Positions 33,561-44,520 of a stretch of 64,000 nucleotides of DNA are shown here, in pieces. The DNA is from Posidonia oceanica (taxonomy: Eukaryota; Streptophyta; Magnoliopsida; Alismatales; Posidoniaceae). The first letter of the stretch is position 1; every line of letters starts with the position of its first letter. Location of the stretch: the NCBI GenBank assembly GCA_037176725.1, contig JAZBRS010000060.1:55146001-55210000 (forward strand). Reading direction: 5' to 3'. Below the pieces are notes generated by a model. It saw only the letters and a list, made by a program, of their open reading frames with translations. It was not told the DNA's origin and searched no databases. A program made the position numbers and the translations under genes.

Positions 33561-36107
33561 ACTATACTAAAGGTTTTAAAAAAACAAAAATAAAGCTACA
33601 GTGATGGCCCTCCCGCCTCCAGAGACTGCACCGGAGAAGAGGGTCTGTCCCGACGTTCCAGCAGGCGGAGGAGCTGGCAGTGGCGCCCGAAAGCTGGAGG
33701 CGGCGCTCCGGAGTGCTCTAGTGACTTCAGCGTCACACGAGGTGATCGGAGCTGCTCTGACGGTCGCGACAGTCTATTGCAGAGGTGAGCAGCGGAGGAA
33801 CTGGCGCTGGAAGCGGCGGTAGGGCTTGGCGAGGTCGGGGCTGCGCTCCTGGAGCTCCGGCGATGCTCGGGGGAAGCTCTAGGAGCTCAGGGCAGGCTGG
33901 GGTGGCGCGGCGCGAGTTCTGCTCGCCGGAGAAGACGATGGGGCGGCGGCGCTGACTCAGCGAACCAGGGGCTTAAACTAAGTCCTAATTGCCTAGGAAG
34001 CATCAGAAGATCTAAACTAGGCTAAGTGTGGAGTTGGTTACCTGCGAGGGAGGCTAAGGCGAGCCACCGGCCTGCAGTGGGTGTGGCAGTCCGGCGAGGG
34101 CTCGCGGAGGCTGTAGAGGGATCGGGAGGTGCACGGCGTTGTCTGGGCGAGCTACTGATGCGCCAAGGGTGCTCCAGATGCGCCGGGAGGTTGATTTGGT
34201 CGCTTAGAGTGGAGTTTGGCTTTTGGTGGGTGCTGCATTGTGGTGTTGGGTTGCCTCGGTGTTCTGTTGCTCTCCGGGCCAAGGTGGAAGCTCGAGTGGC
34301 TTCATGGAGGGTTGGTGAAGGTGTCGGAGGGCTTGAATTGGAGTGGTGGTTGCTTTGTGGTGACGTGGAAGTTTTTGAAGTTTTGGGCAGAGGTGGCGGC
34401 TCAAGTGTTTGTGGTGGATTCTAGGAACTGTAGTGGGTGTCGGGTTGAAGTGTTGGTGGGCTTGGAAAGGTGATTGCTCAGGGAGTTGGTTGGGGGAGTT
34501 TAGGTAGATGGTGATGGCTGTGGTGGTCATTCTGGGCTGGAGATGGTCATGGAGGAAGAGTTGGGTTCGGAGGGAGATTTCTGGGTGGATTTGAGGGTGT
34601 TTCTAGCTCTGGAAGGTGCACCAGGAAGGGGAGAGTTCTAGGTGTTTGTGTGTGCGTATTCTCGGTTGATCTGGGTGGATTTTTTGGTTTTGTTCTCCCT
34701 CCCTTTCTCTCTATGTGTGAGTGAGTGTGAGGGTCGGGGCTTGAAAGTCTTGGTCTTCCTGCCGCCAATGGCAAGGCATGGAGGTGATGGTGGTCTTGGT
34801 CTTCGACCATAGGGCATGGGAGGCTTGTCAGGAGATGGCCGAGAAGTCGCTAGTGGTGAGCTCATGGTTTGAAAAATGAGGGGGAGGCTGCTGTCGTTTG
34901 TGCTGGCTGAGAGGGAGAAGAGAAGAAGGAAGAATGGGTTGGGCCTGAGAAGGTGAAAAAAAGAAAGAAAAATAAGGAAGAGGAGGAAGGGGAGATGGGT
35001 CGGCCCTTGGTGGAGAAAAGAAAAAGATAAAAAGGAAAGGGAAAGGAGGAAAAGAAGCAGAAAAAGAAGAATAAGGAAGCGAGAAAAAGGAGAAAAAAGG
35101 GAAATTGGGTTTTGGTTTTTGGATTTTTTTAGAACTTTAAGTAATTATTTTTTAGGTATTCCTTTTAAGTTTGTTAATAGTTTTTTAAGTTTTTTCCTGA
35201 TTGTTTTAATTGTTTAAATTTCCCTCTTGATTTAGGTTTGTCTTTTGATTTTAAGTTTTTCTTTTCAATTTTAAGTTTGTTAATTGTTTTTAAGTTTTTT
35301 AATTTGATTAAGTTTTTCCCTTTTGATTTTAATTGTTAATTGTTTTTAAGTTTGTTAATTTGTTTAATTTTTTTCTTAATTGGTTTTATCCTTATTTGTT
35401 TTTTTCCTTTTTTCCTTTGATTAATTGTTTCTTTGTTAAAATTTTTTAATTAGGGCTTTTGATTGTTTTTCTTATGCTTCTCTTTTTTAATTGTTTTTGT
35501 TTGTTTGTTTCTGATTCTTCTCTGAGTTTTTAAATTGTCTTTTCCTTTTCTTTTCTTTTTTCTTGGACTTTTAATTTGTTTCTCTAAAGTTTTTTAATTG
35601 TTTTTCTTGAATTGTTTTTTAAGTTTATTTGAAATGTTTTCCAAGGTTTTGATTTGTTTTCTTAGATTTTTAATTTGTTTTCTTGGATTTTTAATCTGTT
35701 TTCTTAGATTTTGAATGGGATTTTCTAGGTTTTTGATTAGGTTTTTCTTGGTTTTTCCTTAGGTTTTTTAATTAGGTTTTCCTTGATTTTTTAATTAGGT
35801 TTTCTTTTGAATTGTTTTTTTAAGTGTTTGATTTATTTCTCTAGTTGGGTTTTTCTCTTTAATCGTTTTTAGGAGTGTTGAATGGAGGCTGATGATGGGT
35901 TTGAAAGAGGATAATGAGGAGAGAGAAAAGAATAATGAGGAGAGATAATGAGGAGAGAGAAAAGGATAATGAGGAGAGATAAGAAGGATAAAGACTTGGA
36001 TTTGGAGGGGTTTTGTGTGTGTGTGACCTAGGGTTTCTAGGGTTTGAGCTAGGATTTAATCTAGGATTTTCTATGGTTTTAAATGGGATTTTTGAAGGGT
36101 TTTTGGA

Positions 36108-36192
36108 AGGTTTAGGGTTTAGGGTTTTGAGTTTAGGGTTTAGGTTTAGGGTTTGGTTTTGAGAGGGTTTTGGTTTAGGGTTTAGGGTTTAG
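36108..36192 (+). repeat. Short interstitial TTTAGGG (plant telomere-type) repeats
   Basis: Several TTTAGGG units, some broken by TTTTGAG or GGTTTTGG, lie near the 5' end of the LTR. More units follow the inserted retroposon tail at 36531-36591. The repeats are impure and short, so this is not a telomere. Confidence 0.85.
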
Positions 36193-36530
36193 GTTTTTTT
36201 TTTTTTTTTAAATCCTGGAAGTTTTCGAGCCCCAGGTGACTGTAGAATTTTATTAATCATAAGAGAAAAGTTCACATGTGAGGAGGACATACACCAAAGC
36301 CTCACAACAAAGAAAAGGGTGGTCAACCCCACATGGACCAAAAGCAATTACTAACCACAGAGCCTGTAGGGAGGACATAAACCAATGCCCCACAGCTGAA
36401 CAAAAGAGACTCAAAATAATTGATAACAATCATTTCTTTTCCATGGATATAAGGTAGCCCAGATTTTTCCATCCTAAGATACCCTATAACCAGCTTGGGA
36501 AGATCAGCTTCCTTTGAAAAAATGGATATA
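36193..36530 (-). mobile_element. Retroposon 3' tail, probably a 5'-truncated LINE
   Basis: On the minus strand the insert ends in GATTAATAAAATTCTACAG... and a pure poly-A of about 14 bases (poly-T at 36195-36209). It interrupts the TTTAGGG-rich stretch. A 35-bp block (starting GTTTTGAGAGGGTTTTGG) is present on both sides, at 36156-36190 and 36557-36591. The tail with AATAAA and poly-A fits a LINE or SINE end; no RT or RNase H domain is left to prove it. Confidence 0.55.
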
Positions 36531-36943
36531 GGGTTTAGGGTTTGGTTTAGGGTTTAGTTTTGAGAGGGTTTTGGTTTAGGGTTTAGGGTTTGAAAAAAAA
36601 GATTCAGGGTTTTGAAGCCACCAGAGAGAGATCCACTAATTCAGCCTGTCAAAATGGGGTGCCAACATAGGTCATCTACTCGGGACATGCATGGTGAGAG
36701 AGCGCATATTAGGGCATTCATCTGCATGTGTGCCATTCATGCCACCGCTAATAAACTTTTTTTTTGCATCCAACTTCTAACACCTTTATTGTTTTTGCAG
36801 GTAGGTGCAGGTTCCACTGTCTGGACCTTGAGCGTCTCTCCCCTCTATTTCTGAGCTATTCGTCGCTTCCGACAGTAGCTTCCCTTTAGGTCTCGCGTCT
36901 TTGTTCTCGTCGCAGCCTTTCTCTCACTTGCTCTCGGTCAGCG

Positions 36944-38375
36944 ATGGCCCAGTTTGCTAGTGAGCCTCTACTTACTCTTGCCTCGGAGGTGGTTACCGCT
37001 TTGGCCCCTCCAACTCTCGCTTCCATTCCCTCTATGCCCCTCGTGACACTAGGATTCCATCTTATGGCGTCCGAGGCACCCCAACTTGTTGCGGGCCATT
37101 GGCAAACCCACGCCCCTCCAGATCCGGTCATCGAGCCCATCTTGATGACCCCTCCTCGCACTCTGGAGGCATCTCTGACTCCTCTGTCCCAGGGCTATGT
37201 CGTTATCGACATCCTTTCTATTGCGGCGACCTTTGCCATAGGTTCCCGACCTTTTGAGTCTGGTCCCTCGCCGATCCTGCACTTCAGCGTTCCCACTAAC
37301 GGGTCACCTGATGTGAAGTATTAGCACCAGATGGAGACTGCCCAGACACTGCATGGCATGACTCTATCAGTTCGCCCCTCTTGCATTCCTACTGCCCCTG
37401 AGGTTCCTCTGCAGCCTGCTTCTATCTACACTACACTCCCGCCTAGACCATCGCCCCAGCTACTCACTGCTTCGGCGATGGGGGCACGACTTCTGCCTCC
37501 TGCATCTGCACAACACTATGCACTGTATGCAACTCCATTACCTGGTGATCAGTCCTTCGGGCTAGTTGGAGTACAGTACCCCATAGGCCTGCTGTCCGGC
37601 ACCGCGACTGCGCAGCAACTGTCGCTCCAGCACTCTACACCACCCATTGCACAGCACATTATCCATCCACCCTCTGGCATCAGGTTCAGACCCCAGCATA
37701 CATTCCTTTCTACACTGCACCCTTGCACGGATACGCCGGCCATCTCGTCGCGCCACCAGGCGATGCGATGGTGGATCCGGAGGAGCACCTCGGTGCGACC
37801 CAGATGGCGTATGTGGTCTCTGCCTCTACTGCACCATCTCCTTCGGTAGCCAATCCAGACCCCATCAATGACAGGATGGACGTTCTAGAGAAAGCACTGC
37901 ATCTAGTGCAGGGCACGAACCACCAGTCTTACCAATTCTAGGACCTCTGTCTCTTTCCAAAGGCCGCACTCCCTTTGAAGTTTCACATCCTGAAATTCGA
38001 TAAATATAGTGGTAGAGGCTGTCCCATCGTGCATCTGAAGGCATACTACGGGGACCTTACTCAGCTTCAGGCTGATGAAAGGCTCCTTATTCGCCTGTTT
38101 TAGAAGAGTTTGACTGGCCCCGCGCTCAAGTGGTTCATTTCCCTTAACATGGCCATGATTTAGACTTAGACTGATCTTTCTCAGGCTTTCCTTGAGTAGT
38201 ATGCTTTCAACCTCGACTTGATCCCTAAGAGGAAGGATCTTGTCGCCATCCGGTAGAGGCCCGAAGAGCCATTCGGGGAGTATATCGGTCGATGGCGCAC
38301 CATAGCCACCCATGTCAAAGATAGACCCTCCGAGGAGAATTCTATCGAGATGATTGTCAAAGGGGCGCTGCCGGC
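36944..38375 (+). pseudogene. gag: Gag of element C, first part (interrupted by element B)
   Basis: It starts MAQFASEPLLTLASEVVTAL, after a leader resembling that of A, and continues through GHWQTHAPPDPVIEPILMTP to the capsid core: LKFHILKFDKYSGRGCPIVH-like residues near 37975-38030, LKAYYGDLTQLQADERLL and FLE-YAFNLDLIP, then EPFGEYIGRWR and EMIVKGALPA. It carries at least six stops, including TAG at 37322 and 38197 where A has CAG, and TAGs at 37939, 38101, 38161 and 38254, so it is inactive. The frame is cut at 38375 by B and picked up at 58175. Confidence 0.88.
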
Positions 38376-41300
38376 TGTAGTAATCCTGAATTCTGATCGT
38401 CCATGCACATTGCCAAAGCTTGTGTGCACTGATCAAAATAGGCTCACTATCTGCGGCTGGATCCGAGGGAAGAACTCGACTCGGAAACGCTGCCAAAGAA
38501 AAGAAAAGAAATGATAAGACAATTCGGAGTCGCCACCGGGTCTAGTGAATTGGAAGACAAGGAAAACCAGGGGGTAAAGCATGAAAAGACATGCTGAACC
38601 GGATGCAAAGGGGGGCAAAGAGATGCAAGGATAAGCTAAGCTATGCTATGCTATTGTGCTATGCTATGACTCAGGCCTAGGATAAAGGAAAGGTTGATGC
38701 GAGCCAAGAGAAAGGGCAAGGACTCCTGTTACGCACGGGGAAGGTGTTAGGCACCCCGATACGTCCGAGAGTCAGTCTTCTTAGGCAATTTCGTGCTTAT
38801 GCAGGGAATTGCTAGCCTAATGCCTTAAATGCTTACCTATTATGCATGGGAAATAAACCTGCTATCTAAGTGCTCAACCACGCTGCTAGTGTTCCGAACT
38901 GGGCGGACCCTGTTCATGAGAACTCCTAAGCAGTAAGCATCACGGCCCTATATGCAGATGCAAACGATAAAACAAAACGGCGAGAAAACGAAGCAATGCG
39001 GGTGACATGCAAGCAATAAAGTAAAACAGGCATGGAAAATGATGCGAAAATACAGAAAAATAAAGCAAGGTGCGGAAAACGATGCCAAAAGCGGAGAGCG
39101 ATGCAAAGGGGTGTGGGAAACAATGCAAAATGCAGAAAACGGGGCAAAGTGCGACAAACGAGGCAAAGCGGGGTGCGAAATCAAAACAAAGGGGCAGGCA
39201 ACATGCATTAGGATTACAGCAAGCCAAAGAAGCAATAAAACACGAGAAACAGTGAGCGAAACAAAATCTGCGCTTTAAAATGGCTGTCAGCCATCTGCAT
39301 GCATTGGACGCTGGCAACACCAGCATCCAACGTTGGACGCTGGGAGAGCCCGCGTCCAACACCCACTGCAGACAGACAACATGCATATTTTAAAAACAAT
39401 ACATTCTAACTATATGAATGCAGTACTGATGCAAATATGCAACTAAATGGGTACTAGACATGCAAATCTAACCTAACAAAAGATTAGAGGAAGAATCAGA
39501 ACAAGGAGCATCCCAAAATCCAAGATCAGAGCATGTAGGTTGTTGGACGCCTATATGCCGGGCGTCCAACGTTGAACGCCAGAGGAGCTGGCGTCCAACA
39601 AGGACAGAAGGCAGAGGGGAGAAAAGATGCATACAAGTGATAGAGGAGAGTTGGGATCATGCATTTGGGTTGCTAGATTCAGAGCAAGGGCAAGCAAGCA
39701 AACAGAGGATGCATACAAGCAAGGGATCACAGAAATAAATCAAAAAGGCCTTACCTGTGCTGAGTGCCAAGCCAAAGGCACAACCAGGGCATTGGACGCG
39801 AGCTAGGTCTACGTCCAACGTTGGACGTCGACACCAGCAGCGTACAACGCTCTGGGAGGCACAACACACAAAAAGCATGCACAAACAAGCAAATAAATTA
39901 ACTAAAATAAAAGAACAGTTGCTAAATAGGCTAAGCATGCATAAAAACACAGGAAGCAAGTAAATAAGCAAGATCAGAGAGGTATGCAAGCATTAAACAA
40001 ATGCATGAGAAGCTAGGTCGTTGGATGCTGGAGCCCGCAGCGTCCAATGTTGGACGCTGAAGGCTCTAGCGTCCAATGACCCAGACCAGCAGGCTCACCT
40101 GTTCTAAAAGGGGAGCTTAGCTCAGACCCCCACCTACATGCATGCAAACACAGCAAGAACATGTAGGAAACTAGTAGGAGCATGCAAAGGAGGAAGCATG
40201 CATGAAAGAATAGGCTTTAAACTAAAAAAAGAAATACGCAACTTAGTAAAATCCTAGCAAACCTAAGCATGGGTGCCATAGGGGCCAGGCATCTCTAAGC
40301 ATGCATGGATCAAATTATAACATCAAAAATATGCATGGAGTAGGCATGGCAGCAAAGCAAAGCAAGCAGAGGCGTTGGACGCTAGGTGAACCAACGTCCA
40401 ACGTTGGACGCAGTTCATCCTAGCATCCAACAAAGGCAGCAGACAGACAAATCATTAAGCTTGCAAAAAGCATTCAAACATGCATGGAACAAGTTGATAA
40501 GCATGGTATAACATCAGAGAAAATTAAAAAGAGGCAAATAGCATATGCCTGCAAAGAAACATGCAAAGGAAAAGCATGGGAAACATTCAAGCAATGGGAA
40601 AGCAAAACAAGCCGTTGGACGCAGGCCTATGCCGCGTCCAACACACCGAACTTCCTTTTGGATGTGAATCACATCCAAAAGGAAGTAAAAACTTGTAAAA
40701 AATGCATGGACATGTTCTACTATGCATGCATGACTACTGGGAATGGAATACTGACCTTTGGAAGCCCTGGAACGGCGGGACGACGAGGTTCGCTGGAGTT
40801 GCAGGTGTATGCACGGCAGCGACTTCGGTGGGCTCGCCTAAGCTGCTCGGAGCGCCGGAGGAGCTAGTGAAGCGTTGCAGACGAAGAGGGGAGTGCCTTC
40901 TTACTCTCGGAAGTGGAAGCTCTCTCGTTCGCTCTGTGTGGTGAGAATGGCAAAGGCATGAAGTCGCTGGTTTTGTTGAAGCTTCCATGAGTTCCAGTGC
41001 TTGGCAGGTATTTGCAGGCCAAATTCTGGCAAATTCAGGCATTGGCAGGTGCGGATGAGTGTGTGGAGGCCATGTGGGACGACAGAGGAAGGCGTGGGAG
41101 GTGTTAGGAGGGCGGCGGAGGCAAGGTGGTGGCTGACACAGCCGGTGGAAGGCAGACCTATCAATGAGAGGAGGAGAGCTAGTTTTGGACTAAAATAGAG
41201 GAGAGAAGGATAGTAACTCAAGCTTGGAAGGTAGTGGATGGCATGGAGTGGAGGAAGGGACGGGTAGTAAGTGTGGGGCGGCAGGGGATTGGACGGGCGG

Positions 41301-41677
41301 TGAGCTGGAGGGGGCAGAGCGACCGTTGCCGACCTCGAGTCGTTGGATGCGCAACTAGAGTGCGTCCAACGTTGGACACCAGACCATAGCACGTCCAACG
41401 TTGGACGCTGGCACAAGCCGCGTCCAACGTTGGATGCTGCCAGTTCCAGCGTCCAACACACTCAGGTAGCATGGGCTGCAAATGGGCTTTGGTTTGGGCC
41501 TAGAAGTGTTGTAAAAATGCAAATAGCTTAGGTAAAGGCTTCTAGGGTTTGGGGTGAGGTTTTGGGTTTGGAAATGGGCTAGAAAATCGGTTAAAAAAGG
41601 GAATGCCAATCTAGAGACCACACCAGCCTGCAAAAGAGAACTACCAACTTCCGGGCTGTCAGAATGGGGTGTCTACA
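38376..41677 (-). mobile_element. 3' LTR of element B (S-type, 3.30 kb)
   Basis: Minus-strand start TGTAGACACCCCATTCTGAC at 41677 and end ...CAGGATTACTACA at 38376. Seven hairpin groups: 39304-39360, 39542-39599, 39791-39848, 40020-40076, 40374-40430, 40613-40641 and 41341-41458. The PBS-like 12-mer is at 38525-38536. A degenerate 30-bp-type repeat zone lies at 38950-39240. ORFs inside are short and appear in both LTRs without domains. Confidence 0.93.
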
Positions 41678-41740
41678 GATGCCCCTCCCTGAGCGAGGTC
41701 AAGCGAAGCGAGACCGCTGCTCAGGGTAGACAAGACACCC
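41667..41740 (-). other. Inverted repeat bracketing the PPT of B
   Basis: The arms GGGTGTCT (41667-41674) and AGACACCC (41733-41740) enclose the PPT. Confidence 0.75.
41678..41694 (-). promoter_or_regulatory. Polypurine tract of element B
   Basis: On the minus strand, GCTCAGGGAGGGGCATC abuts the 3' LTR. Confidence 0.92.
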
Positions 41741-42189
41741 AACCTAACACCGACGAGAGCGCAAAACACTATAGGCATGAGTCATTCGCCCGGTGGATGC
41801 ACCGGAAGACATGACCCAAAGCCACAATGCAGATGCGGATGCGAACGCAGATGTTGATGTCATGCGTGCGATGCGATGCGTGCTGATGCAGGAGTTAGTG
41901 TTAGATGTTAGTGCAGATGCAATGCATGTTAGTGCAGATGCAATGCATGCTGATGCAGTTATTTATCATGCAATGCCGTTAGTAAAAGAATGCGATGCTG
42001 ATGCAAAAGAGATGCAAATAAAGCTGCAGTGCAATGCGTGAGTTCAGGGGTTAGACCGTCCTCACAAAGGAAATGCTTGACAAGGCTGACAGGCTTGGCA
42101 TCCGAGCAGTTAGGGCTGCTAGCCCAGCAAGCAGAGGGGGGAGACAATTGGACGGCTGTCGACCGAGCTGTTGGGACTGCCAGCCCGCA
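41741..42189 (-). other. 3' non-coding region of B between PPT and hairpin array
   Basis: It holds a GATGCAxATG-rich stretch (41820-42020) made of interspersed GATGC, ATGCA and TTAGTGCAGATGC, matched in D at 23430-23580. A conserved segment containing TTAGGGCTGCTAGCCCAGCAAGC (reported here only as the motif AGGGCTGCTAGCCC) lies near 42113. I see no gene. Confidence 0.65.
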
Positions 42190-43985
42190 AGGAAAACAAG
42201 AGCAGCTTGTCCTCGCTTGAGGAAACAAGCAAGAAAAGAAAGGGGGTTGGCAAGCGTGGGCATCGTCCGCACGGAACGAGGCCACGCAAGGGCTGGTCCT
42301 CGCACGAGGATACAGGGCAGGACTCCGAGCATACGGGGTCCGAGGAGAGCTTGTCCTCACCCGAGGAGCAAGCAAGAAAAGAAAGGAGGTTGGCAAGCAT
42401 GGGCATCGTTCGCACGGAGCGAGGCCACGCAAGGGCTGATCCTCGCACGAGGATACAGGGCAGGACTCCGAGCATACGAGGTCCAAGAAGAGCTTGTCCT
42501 CGCCTGAGGAAGCCAGCGGGGGATTCCACACGGACGGAATCAAAAGGGGGCTTGTCCTCGCCCGAGGAAACAAGCAGCAGTCTGACCCGAGCCTCGAGGG
42601 TCAGACAGAGGGGCTCGTCCTCGGCCAGGGAAACGAACAGGAAGGAAAGAAGAAAGAAGCTTGTCCTCACCTGAGGAAGCAAGTGCACGGGAGGGAAGTC
42701 ACGTAGAAAAGGAAAAAAGGCTTATCCTCGCATGAGGACAAGCAGGAGAGGCAGAAGAAAGAAGCTTGTCCCCGCCTGGGGAAGCAAGCGCGCGGGACCC
42801 CGTCTGTACGGAGGGAAGTCACGTAGAAAAGAAAAAAGGCTTATCCTCGCACGAGGACAAGTAGGAGAGGCAGAAGAAAGAAGCTTGTCCCCACCCGGGG
42901 AAGCAAGCGCACGGGACCACGTTCGTACGGAGCGGAGCCACGCAAAACGGAAAAAGACTTGTCCTCGCACGAGGACCAGCAAAAAAGACAAAAGACTTAT
43001 CCTCGCATGAGAATAAGCAGGAAAGGAAAGGGGAAGGGCAAGCGTGGGCATCGTCCACACGGAGCAAACCCACGCAAGGGCTGATCCTCGCACGAGGATA
43101 CAGGGCAGAACACCGAGCGTACGGAGTCCGAGAAGAGCTTGTCCTCGCCTGAGGAGCAAGCAGGGGCGCGCATACGCTTATCCTTGGCCGAGGAGTAAGC
43201 GGGCCTGATCCTCGCCCGAGGAATAAGAAAACTCCATCCGCGTAGAGCTACGCAAAGCTTGTCCTCGCCCGAGGAAGCAAGCAAAAGGAAAAAGGGCTTG
43301 TCCTCGCCCAAGGAAGCAAGCAGGAGGGACAGAAGAAAGAAGCTTGTCCTCGCTGGAGGAAGCAAGCATGTGGGACCCCGTCTGCACGGAGGGAAGTCAC
43401 GTAGAAATGGAAAAGGGCTTATCCTCGCACGAGGACAAGCAGGAGGGGCAGAAGAAAGAAGCTTGTCCCCGCCCGGGGAAGCAAGCTCGTGGGACCCCGT
43501 CTGCACGGAGGGAAGTCATGCAGAAAAGAAAAAAGGACTTATCCTCGCACGAGGACAAGCAGGAGGGGCAGAAGAAAGAAGCTTGTCCCCGCCCGGGGAA
43601 GCAAGCGTGCGGGACCCCGTCCGCACAAAGGGAAGTCATGCAGAAAAGAAAAAAGGGCTTATCCTCGCATGAGGACAAGCAGGAGGGCCAGAAGAAAGAA
43701 GCTTGTTTCCGCCCGGGGAAGCATGCACGCGGGACCCTGTCCGCACGGAGTGGAGTCACGCAAAACGGAAAAAGGCTTGTCCTCGCACGGAGACAAGCAA
43801 GAAAGGCAAAAGACTTATCCTCGCATGAGGATAAGCAGGAAGGGAAAGGAGGCAGGCAAGCGTGGGCATCGTCCGCACGGAGCGAAGCCACGCAAGGGTT
43901 GATCCTTGCACGAGGATACAGGGCAGGACACCGAGCATACGGGGTCCAAGAAGAGCTTGTCCTCGCCCGAGGAAGCCAGTAGGAA
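42190..43985. repeat. Array of CTTGTCCTCGCCCGAGGAAGC hairpins in B
   Basis: Repeated stem-loops TCCTCG-CC-CGAGGA or TCCTCGCACGAGGA, framed by GCTTG...CAAGC, sit in larger units. One of about 150 bp includes GGGCATCGTCCGCACGGAGC; another of about 115-120 bp includes CGGGACCCCGTCTGCACGGA and recurs between 42740 and 43750. Long ORFs here (up to 260 codons, several phases, both strands) are repeat by-products. Confidence 0.9.
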
Positions 43986-44520
43986 AGGGAAAAAAGGGAA
44001 AGCGATACCAGAGAGCAGCCTAAAAAGATGCTCTTGGTATCAAGGATGATACCGGGGGACAGCCGAGGCGCCCCTAGTACCAAAAGAAAGAAAAAGCAGA
44101 CAAAACTAACGCGTTTGCCAAGCGAGCAGTTAAAGGTGCCAGCCGAGAGCAAACTGGGCAAGTGGTGGCGGTGGTGCATGGATCAGCAGGGTTCTTTGTG
44201 TGCATGTTGACTACAGAGGGCTTTGCTGCAACTCTCTTGCCGAAGTTGCTGATTACATGATGCTTGCAGGGGGAACTGTTCTAGACTTTTTGCGGGGCTG
44301 CTTCAGGTTGTCTGCATGGGCTAATGCTCTGAGGTGCTTGATGCAAGTCCTGTAACATCCTGACAGGAACAGATATGCAAATAGGCAAGGCATGCAACAC
44401 AAACAAATGGTGTGAAACGTCTTTGTATTGAGTGAATCTCTGGTTACACGCCTCTGATAGGCCAAATGATACAGCATGATTCAAGCAAAAAGCTATACAA
44501 GCAGATAGCTGCATAGACGC

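Larger units (their letters stand above)
31089..36667 (-). mobile_element. Solo LTR (L-type, 5.58 kb) inserted in C's leader
   Basis: Minus-strand start TGTTGGCACCCCATTTTGAC at 36667 and end ...GGATCGCTACA at 31089. It is flanked by perfect 5-bp duplications TAGGT at 31084-31088 and 36668-36672. No PPT, PBS or coding region adjoins, so it is what remains after LTR-LTR recombination. Contents from the left: PBS-like GTGGCGACTCCC at 31256-31267, short 30-bp repeats (31700-31960), about 70-bp ATTTAAATG repeats (32280-33560), a GC-rich zone (33600-34870), a purine tract (34900-35110), a T-rich zone (35110-35880), then TTTAGGG repeats and an inserted retroposon tail. ORFs in the GC-rich zone occur on both strands without domains. 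Confidence 0.93.

Noticed and set aside
33601..34865. ORFs of 70-132 codons in the GC-rich part of the solo LTR
   Set aside because: Both strands open, no recognised domain, inside an LTR with perfect target duplication.
36108..36600. Possible telomere or subtelomere
   Set aside because: The TTTAGGG units are few, impure and inside an LTR; they are interstitial.
42051..44179. ORFs up to 260 codons across the B array
   Set aside because: Same artefact as in D, on both strands at once.
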